A stretch of 6,627 bases of DNA. Origin: Deltaproteobacteria bacterium (GTDB taxonomy: Bacteria > Myxococcota_A > Bradymonadia > UBA7976 > VGTA01). Of the stretch, positions 1-5,143 are shown piece after piece. Location of the stretch: the NCBI GenBank assembly GCA_016874875.1, contig VGTA01000183.1, forward strand, positions 1 through 6,627. Direction: 5' to 3'. Every line of letters starts with the position of its first letter. Positions within the stretch are counted from its first letter, which is position 1. A program made the translations under genes and the position numbers. Under the pieces are notes generated by a model. It worked only from the letters and a program-made list of their open reading frames with translations. It did not search any database and was not told the DNA's origin.

Positions 1-2188
1 GCGCCTCTAGGTCCACCCCCGCCGCGTAGGCGCCCCCCGCCAGCGTCAGCGCGAGGGCGAGCGCCGCCGCCCACCCCGGCAGCGCGCGCGGGGGGGGCGC
101 CGCGCCCTCCACGCGCCCCGCGCCCTCCAAGGGCGACGGCGCCGCGCTCGCGCCCCCGCCCGCCGCCGCCGCCGCCTGGGGCAGGGGCGGCAGGGTCAGC
201 TTGGGCACTTCGGTGAAGAAGGTCTCGTTGAGCTGCGCCCCCTCGAGCTGCATCTGAAACTGCGAGAACGGCAGCAGGTGACCCGTGAGCGGCAGGGGGG
301 CGCGGGCGAGGGCCTGCGCCAGCGCCGCCGAGTCGCCGCGCAGCGACATCAGCGACTGCCACCCGGGCAGGTTGGGGAACGCCCCCGCCTCCCCGAACGG
401 CTCTAGGTGCGTGGAGGACCCGAGGGTCTGCGAGAGCGAGGGGGGGTTGATGTTGAGCGAGGGGCTGAGCGAGGGGCTGCGCGAGGGGCTGCGCGCGTCG
501 TCCGCCGCGGCGCTGGGCGGCGAGGGGTGGACGGGGGCGGCGGGGGACGCCGCGGGCTCGTCGTCGCCGATGGCCATAAACAACATCTCCTCAGGCGGGG
601 TGAGCTCCGCCGCGAGGAGCTCGCCGCCCGCCTCGTGGCTCCACGTGTCGCCCGCCTCGTGGCCCCACGTGTCGCCCGCCTCGTGGCCCCACGCGTCGCC
701 CGCCTCTTGGCCCGCCTCGTCGCCCCACTCTCCGCTCGCGGAGACCTCCGCGAGCGACCGCAGCTCCGCCTCTAGGTCCACCTCGAGCTCCCTCGTGGGC
801 GGCGCGTCGTGCTCCTCCGCGCGCGCATCCAGCGCCTGCCCCTGCCCCTGCCCCTGCCCCAAAGCGCCGAGTCCCTCAAGGCCCCCGAGCTCCCCAAGCC
901 CCATCTCCGCCGCCAGCGCGCTCAGCGCCGAGCGCATGTCATCGTCCCCCTCACCCCACGTGAAGCGCGGGGCGGGCGTTGTGGGCGCCTCAGCGACCTC
1001 CAGAGGCGGCGCCGCCGACATCAGCGTCATGGAGGCCGCCGGGCGGGAGGCGGAGATGAGCGTCTGCGGCGGGGCGGGCGGGGCGCTCACCGCCGCCAGC
1101 CCCAGCGCCGTGGGCATGCCCTGCGTGGCGCCGCGCGCCCCCAAGACGCTCGCCTGGTACTCGCGGCGCGTCGTCTCGAGCGCCACCCGCGGCGACTCGT
1201 CCTCGGGCAGGCTGATCGCCTCATAGGAGCTCGTCTGCGGGCCGAGGCGCCCGAGGGCGGTGAGGGGGTCGCCTGGGGCGATGGTGTTCACCGGCGCGAG
1301 CGCGATGGAGGCGCGCTGCCCCTGCTCCGCCGAGACGCCCACCTCGAGGAGGGCGTCGCGCACCTGCGAGAGCGTGGCGGGGCGCTTGGCGGGGGACTTG
1401 GCGAGGCAGGCGTGCGTGAGGCGGAGCAGCGCCTCCACCTCCGCCGCCGCGCCCTCCACCTCCTCCGGCTTGACCTCGAGGCGCCCGCTCTTGATGAGCA
1501 CCTCCGCCAGAATCTTGTCGGCGCCGCGCCCCTCAAAGGGGAAGCGCCCCGTGAGCACAAAGTAGGCGATCAGGCCGAGCGCGCCGATGTCGGCGGTGGG
1601 GGCGAGGTCCTTGCCAGAGGCCTGCTCGTGGGTGAAGAACGTGGGGTCGTTGAAGGTGACGCGCGCCTCGCCGAGCTTGTGGACCCCCGACAGCCCCGAG
1701 CCCGTGGCGTCGCCGAGGCGCACGGAGCGCGGCGACCCCTGCTCGTTGAGGAACACGTTGGTGGGCTTGAGGTTGCCGTGGAAGCGCCCCTCGGCGTGCA
1801 GCGGCTCGAGGGCGTCGCACAGCCCCCCCAGCAGCGCCGCCGCCTGCGGCGCGCTCAGGCGCCCCTTGGCGCGCGTGTAGCGGAGGAGGTTGGGGCCGGC
1901 GTGCAGCTCCATCGCCTGCCACACGCCCCCCGTGGGGTGGGAGTCGAAATCGAGCACAGAGAGGATGCGCGGGGAGCGCTGCTGCGCCTGGAAGCGCACC
2001 GCCCTCATGGCCTCCTCGTGCAGCTGCGGGGTGCTCGGCGTGGGCAGGTAGTACTTGATGATGACGGGCTGCTGGCCCCGCTCGTCGCTCCCCTTAAAGG
2101 TCGCCGCCACGTCTGAGCGGGAGATGAGCTCGGTGGGCACAAAGCGGTTTTTGATGCGCTGGTGGAGCAGGTCGCGCGGGTTGGTCAT
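1..2188 (-). CDS. Ser/Thr protein kinase-like protein, probable pseudokinase, with C-terminal membrane segment (3' end outside window)
   Basis: An uninterrupted minus-strand frame runs from ATG at 2188-2186 to the window edge (729 complete codons). The start is supported by AAGGAGA at 2203-2197, 8 nt upstream. Residues about 15-283 align by eye with the Hanks-type kinase fold: VIIK with the ATP-site lysine K45; HGNLKPTN at 137-144 in place of HRDLKPxN; D160-A-T in place of DFG; THEQASG at 186-192 in place of APEQ; D200-I-G-A-L-G (subdomain IX); LTGRFPF; and the subdomain XI arginine in KRP (269). There is no glycine-rich loop. The catalytic Asp is Asn139 (codon AAC), so a scaffold or regulatory pseudokinase is more likely than an active enzyme. 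Residues about 285-700 are a low-complexity linker with Gly-Gln, HEAGDTWG and SPSR repeats. Residues about 705-725 (GWAAALALALTLAGGAYAAGV) look like a transmembrane helix, so an extracytoplasmic part may follow. It is transcribed away from the tRNA genes; targets are unknown. Confidence 0.88.
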   Translation of the reverse strand, partial: MTNPRDLLHQRIKNRFVPTELISRSDVAATFKGSDERGQQPVIIKYYLPTPSTPQLHEEAMRAVRFQAQQRSPRILSVLDFDSHPTGGVWQAMELHAGPNLLRYTRAKGRLSAPQAAALLGGLCDALEPLHAEGRFHGNLKPTNVFLNEQGSPRSVRLGDATGSGLSGVHKLGEARVTFNDPTFFTHEQASGKDLAPTADIGALGLIAYFVLTGRFPFEGRGADKILAEVLIKSGRLEVKPEEVEGAAAEVEALLRLTHACLAKSPAKRPATLSQVRDALLEVGVSAEQGQRASIALAPVNTIAPGDPLTALGRLGPQTSSYEAISLPEDESPRVALETTRREYQASVLGARGATQGMPTALGLAAVSAPPAPPQTLISASRPAASMTLMSAAPPLEVAEAPTTPAPRFTWGEGDDDMRSALSALAAEMGLGELGGLEGLGALGQGQGQGQALDARAEEHDAPPTRELEVDLEAELRSLAEVSASGEWGDEAGQEAGDAWGHEAGDTWGHEAGDTWSHEAGGELLAAELTPPEEMLFMAIGDDEPAASPAAPVHPSPPSAAADDARSPSRSPSLSPSLNINPPSLSQTLGSSTHLEPFGEAGAFPNLPGWQSLMSLRGDSAALAQALARAPLPLTGHLLPFSQFQMQLEGAQLNETFFTEVPKLTLPPLPQAAAAAGGGASAAPSPLEGAGRVEGAAPPPRALPGWAAALALALTLAGGAYAAGVDLEA
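456..491. repeat. 12-bp tandem repeat coding for SPSR units
   Basis: Three units of AGCGAGGGGCTG (the third with one change) lie at 456-467, 468-479 and 480-491. On the minus strand they encode consecutive Ser-Pro-Ser-Arg blocks in the linker of the kinase-like protein. Ser-Pro/Arg blocks could be phosphorylation targets, but that is speculation. Confidence 0.75.
627..722. repeat. 24-bp tandem repeat in the kinase linker
   Basis: Three near-identical 24-bp units lie at 627-650, 651-674 and 675-698, differing at one or two bases. A degenerate fourth follows at 699-722. The period is a multiple of three, so on the minus strand each unit encodes one 8-residue HEAGD(T/A)W(G/S) block and copy number can change without breaking the frame. 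It lies in the disordered, acidic, Trp-containing linker between the kinase-like domain and the membrane segment. Confidence 0.85.
835..858. repeat. Hexamer repeat (CCTGCC)x4 coding for Gly-Gln
   Basis: Four perfect CCTGCC units lie in tandem inside the kinase-like gene. On the coding (minus) strand they give a run of GQ dipeptides in the linker. This is a simple in-frame sequence repeat with no recognisable function. Confidence 0.85.
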
Positions 2189-2248
2189 GGCGGGGGTCTC
2201 CTTGGTGTCCTCTAGACGCTATCACCCGCTCGGCGCGCTGTGAAGTCG

Positions 2249-2312
2249 GGCGCTGAGATTGGCGTTGAGGTTCATGCCGAGGCTGAGCCGCGGGCGTTCA
2301 CCGGGCGCTCAC
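2249..2312. promoter_or_regulatory. Four iterated GGCGYT-type 9-mers in the divergent intergenic region
   Basis: GGCGCTGAG (2249), GGCGTTGAG (2261), GGCGTTCAC (2293) and GGCGCTCAC (2304) lie between the kinase start codon and the tRNA promoter. They form two pairs with 12- and 11-bp spacing, about one helical turn, as expected for a protein binding side by side on one DNA face. The base composition raises the chance of coincidental repeats, so this is only a candidate operator. No convincing minus-strand promoter was found; TATTGT at 2316-2311 is a possible -10 without a clear -35. Confidence 0.3.
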
Positions 2313-2340
2313 AATAAAAGCGATCGCAAAATCAAAAAAA
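2311..2340 (+). promoter_or_regulatory. AT-rich UP-element-like segment with a GCGATCGC palindrome
   Basis: This 30-bp stretch is strikingly A-rich in a GC-rich window and sits directly upstream of the tRNA -35 box, where RNA polymerase alpha-subunit UP elements lie in strong stable-RNA promoters. The perfect 8-bp palindrome GCGATCGC is at 2320-2327. The UP role is inferred from composition and position only. Confidence 0.5.
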
Positions 2341-2342
2341 CC

Positions 2343-2371
2343 TTGACGCGCCCCACGCCCCCTGCTAGAAC
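2343..2371 (+). promoter_or_regulatory. Sigma70-type promoter of the tRNA-Leu unit
   Basis: The -35 box TTGACG (2343-2348) and -10 box TAGAAC (2366-2371) are separated by exactly 17 bp. A TG dinucleotide at 2363-2364 makes an extended -10. Transcription would start near 2378, only a few bases before the first tRNA at 2382, so the 5' leader would be very short. Confidence 0.72.
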
Positions 2372-2381
2372 AGCACCACCT

Positions 2382-2465
2382 GCGAAGGTGGCGGAATTGG
2401 TAGACGCGCTAGGTTGAGGGCCTAGTGGCCGTAAGGTCGTGAGGGTTCAAGTCCCTCTCTTCGCA
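2382..2465 (+). tRNA. tRNA-Leu (anticodon GAG), copy 1
   Basis: This is an 84-nt class II tRNA. The acceptor stem GCGAAGG pairs with TCTTCGC (2458-2464, one G-U) and A2465 is the discriminator expected for leucine. The anticodon stem CTAGG/CCTAG encloses the loop TTGAGGG, giving anticodon GAG at 2416-2418. The long variable arm has a GGCC/GGTC stem around GTAA, typical of Leu tRNAs. The T arm is GAGGG-TTCAAGT-CCCTC. CCA is not encoded (TAC follows), so the tail must be added enzymatically. GAG reads CTC and CTT; CTC is one of the two dominant Leu codons in the neighbouring genes. Confidence 0.97.
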
Positions 2466-2503
2466 TACACGCTCTTTTAGACACGAACAGCTCGGCCCCA
2501 CCC

Positions 2504-2587
2504 GCGAAGGTGGCGGAATTGGTAGACGCGCTAGGTTGAGGGCCTAGTGGCCGTAAGGTCGTGAGGGTTCAAGTCCCTCTCTTCGCA
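2504..2587 (+). tRNA. tRNA-Leu (anticodon GAG), copy 2
   Basis: This is a base-for-base duplicate of the upstream tRNA (period 122 bp), separated from it by a 38-nt spacer with no promoter-like sequence, so the two are probably one transcript processed by RNases. The anticodon GAG is at 2538-2540. Again no CCA is encoded. The identity stops essentially at the gene ends, which suggests a copy kept uniform by gene conversion or a recent duplication of the gene alone. Confidence 0.97.
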
Positions 2588-2627
2588 TCCGCCGAGCTCA
2601 AGCACCAGAGCGCCGCACACAACAACA

Positions 2628-2662
2628 CTAGAGGGTCGCCCCAGGCGGCCCTTTAGCCTTTT
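2628..2662 (+). terminator. Rho-independent terminator of the tRNA unit
   Basis: The left arm CTAGAGGGTCGCC (2628-2640) pairs with GGCGGCCCTTTAG (2644-2656) through 13 bp including two G-U pairs, with a CCA loop. TTTT follows at 2659-2662. It lies 40 nt after the second tRNA and 73 nt before the next start codon, so it closes the tRNA transcript and separates it from the lipoprotein gene. Confidence 0.82.
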
Positions 2663-2734
2663 CGGCGCCCGCGGTCCTGGCGCCCCCCGTCGCCGCTGGC
2701 CCCTCTCCGAGTCCCCCCTCTCCAGGAGAAGACG

Positions 2735-3856
2735 ATGCCCCCTGCGTACGCCGCGTCCCTCGCCGCGCCCCTCGCCGCGCCCCTCGCCGCGCCCCTCGCC
2801 GCGCCCCTCGCCGCGCGCCCCGCCGCGCCCCTCGCCGCGCTCGCCCTGAGCGCCGCGCTCGCCCTGAGCGGCGCTGGGTGCTCCGTGCACGGCATCACCG
2901 GCGACACGATGTCGGAGTACGCCACGCTGCACCTCACGCCCTACCTGCTGAGCAAGCGGGACGTGGCGATGGCCTGCGAGGTGGGCGTCTCGATGGGGCC
3001 CTTCCTGCTCTCCTTTGAGCGCGTGACCACCCCCCCGGACGAGGCGGCGGTGTCGACGCTGGTGACGGCGGCGATGTGCGCGGAGCGGGAGGCGTGGCGG
3101 GAGGAGCTGCGCGCGCTCCGCGCCCTCCGGGCGGGGGACGCGGCGGAGGCGCAGGACGCGCGCGAGGCGCAGCGCCGCGCGCATGGGCTCGCCGCCAGCC
3201 GCTACGCCGAGTCTTATGAGCGCATGCGCCGCCTGTCGCCCAAGGACGCCTGCGGCGCTCTAGAGCCGGAGGGGGAGCTGACGAATCTGCTCGGCCTCCT
3301 CGCGGGGCTCCTGGCCGTGCAGCACGACCGCGCGTCGGGGGTGATGGTGGGGGTGGCCACCGATACGCCGCGCAAGGTGGCGGCGCGGGCGCGCTGCTTT
3401 GATGACGCGGCGGACGCCCGCTGGTGGGGGCTGCCGCGCGCCCTCGAGGCGGCGGTGTGGTTGGTGATTCCGGGCTCTGGGCCAGAGGGGGTGAGCGATT
3501 CGGCGGAGGTCAAGGCGCGCGCCTACGCGCAGCTCTCCGCAGCGGCGGCGCGCGGGCGCGCGGCGGGGGTGCGCGTGGCGGACTCGGTGTTCGCCTACGC
3601 CGCCTACGCGGTGGGCGACCTCGAGCGCGTGCGCGCCGTGCTCGCGGAGTTCGTCGCCTCTCGCAAGGAGACGCCGCCGGCGGACGCCTGGGCGCTGCTC
3701 GACGAGACGTCCTTTGGGCAGCTCGAGGCGCTCTCAGACAAGCTGTGGACCGAGGCGCGCGGGCACCGCACGCCCGCGGGGCAGCTCGGCGCGTCGTGGG
3801 AGGAGCCGGCGGCGGCGCCGGCGGGGGAGGGGGAGGACCTGCTGGAGGGGCTCTGA
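2735..3856 (+). CDS. Putative lipoprotein, candidate accessory component of the adjacent TRAP-type transporter
   Basis: This encodes 373 aa. The start at ATG 2735 is supported by AGGAG at 2724-2728, 6 nt upstream. The N-terminus is an unusually long export signal: four LAAP units from residue 9, a lone Arg28, then a hydrophobic stretch ending LSGAGC, with Cys49 as the likely lipidated residue. The lipobox is imperfect (Gly at -3) and no basic residue precedes position 28. The mature part is mostly helical and Ala/Arg/Glu-rich (about 103-165 could be coiled coil or TPR-like), with cysteines at 81, 115, 173 and 221 that might form disulphides and a WWG motif at 230-232. The C-terminus is acidic and probably disordered. 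The gene is followed in the same direction by a TRAP solute receptor and permease, so by position it resembles TRAP T-component lipoproteins. I infer that link from context and general character, not from a diagnostic motif. It could instead be an unrelated envelope lipoprotein. Confidence 0.8.
   Translation: MPPAYAASLAAPLAAPLAAPLAAPLAARPAAPLAALALSAALALSGAGCSVHGITGDTMSEYATLHLTPYLLSKRDVAMACEVGVSMGPFLLSFERVTTPPDEAAVSTLVTAAMCAEREAWREELRALRALRAGDAAEAQDAREAQRRAHGLAASRYAESYERMRRLSPKDACGALEPEGELTNLLGLLAGLLAVQHDRASGVMVGVATDTPRKVAARARCFDDAADARWWGLPRALEAAVWLVIPGSGPEGVSDSAEVKARAYAQLSAAAARGRAAGVRVADSVFAYAAYAVGDLERVRAVLAEFVASRKETPPADAWALLDETSFGQLEALSDKLWTEARGHRTPAGQLGASWEEPAAAPAGEGEDLLEGL
2759..2842. repeat. 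12-bp tandem repeat inside the lipoprotein signal peptide
   Basis: Four perfect units of CTCGCCGCGCCC (Leu-Ala-Ala-Pro) lie at 2759-2806. A shortened fifth is interrupted by CGC (Arg28), and partial units continue to about 2842. The unit is four codons, so slippage changes signal-peptide length without shifting the frame. Confidence 0.88.
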
Positions 3857-3899
3857 GGGGGGCGGGGCGCTGAGGGGGGCGGGCGGGGCGCTGCGGGGG
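3857..3899 (+). repeat. G-rich imperfect direct repeat with G-quadruplex potential
   Basis: Directly after the lipoprotein stop codon the plus strand carries G-runs at 3857-3862, 3864-3867, 3874-3879, 3881-3883, 3885-3888 and 3895-3899, separated by 1- or 6-nt loops. This is formally a strong G-quadruplex pattern in the non-template strand and nascent RNA. It comprises two imperfect copies of a TGAGGGGGGC...GGGGCGC unit. It might modulate read-through into the solute-binding gene; folding and function are inference. Confidence 0.55.
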
Positions 3900-3979
3900 A
3901 GCGGGTGAGGCGCCGCTGGGGGGGCGAGCGCCGCAACTTGAGTGTGTGCGGCGGCGTGGTTCATGGTACACAGGGGCGC

Positions 3980-3993
3980 CTGTCTCGTGACAG
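3980..3993. promoter_or_regulatory. Small inverted repeat upstream of the solute-binding gene
   Basis: CTGTC and GACAG flank a TCGT loop, with GGGG (3973-3976) and CCCC (3999-4002) further out, about 60 bp before the start codon at 4051. It could be an operator half-site pair or a leader hairpin. The rest of the 3857-4050 gap shows no convincing promoter: TTGAGT at 3938-3943 has no -10 at proper spacing. Confidence 0.25.
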
Positions 3994-4050
3994 CCTCACC
4001 CCAACCACGACCGCGCCCCCGCGCCCCCTGTGAACGCCCAAGGAGAGCTT

Positions 4051-5136
<1,086 letters not shown>

Positions 5137-5143
5137 GGCGCCC

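Noticed and set aside
627..722. CRISPR-like array
   Set aside because: The repeats are contiguous with no unique spacers, are a multiple of three long, and lie in frame within a coding region.
285..1226. Plus-strand open frame (313 codons) with Ser/Ala/Pro repeats
   Set aside because: It is a shadow of the low-complexity linker of the minus-strand gene; its repeats are the same 12- and 24-bp repeats read in another frame.
809..2116. Long plus-strand open frame (435 codons) antisense to the kinase-like gene
   Set aside because: It lies codon-in-register opposite the real gene and is open because that gene lacks the needed triplets. The product is Arg/His/Leu-rich with no domain, and the minus strand shows clear kinase motifs.
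2382..2587. tRNA duplication as attL/attR of an integrated element
   Set aside because: Only 38 nt separate the copies, both are complete, and no integrase or phage gene is present.
2531..3184. Minus-strand open frame covering the second tRNA and the lipoprotein start
   Set aside because: It reads through a tRNA, a terminator and the antisense of a signal peptide repeat. The product is Arg/Gly-rich with no support.
3938..3972. Sigma70 promoter for the receptor gene (TTGAGT ... TACACA)
   Set aside because: The spacer is 23 bp and the -10 match is poor.
4030..4050. Upstream GTG start for the receptor gene
   Set aside because: The only good ribosome binding site (4040-4046) lies after this GTG and 4 nt before ATG 4051.
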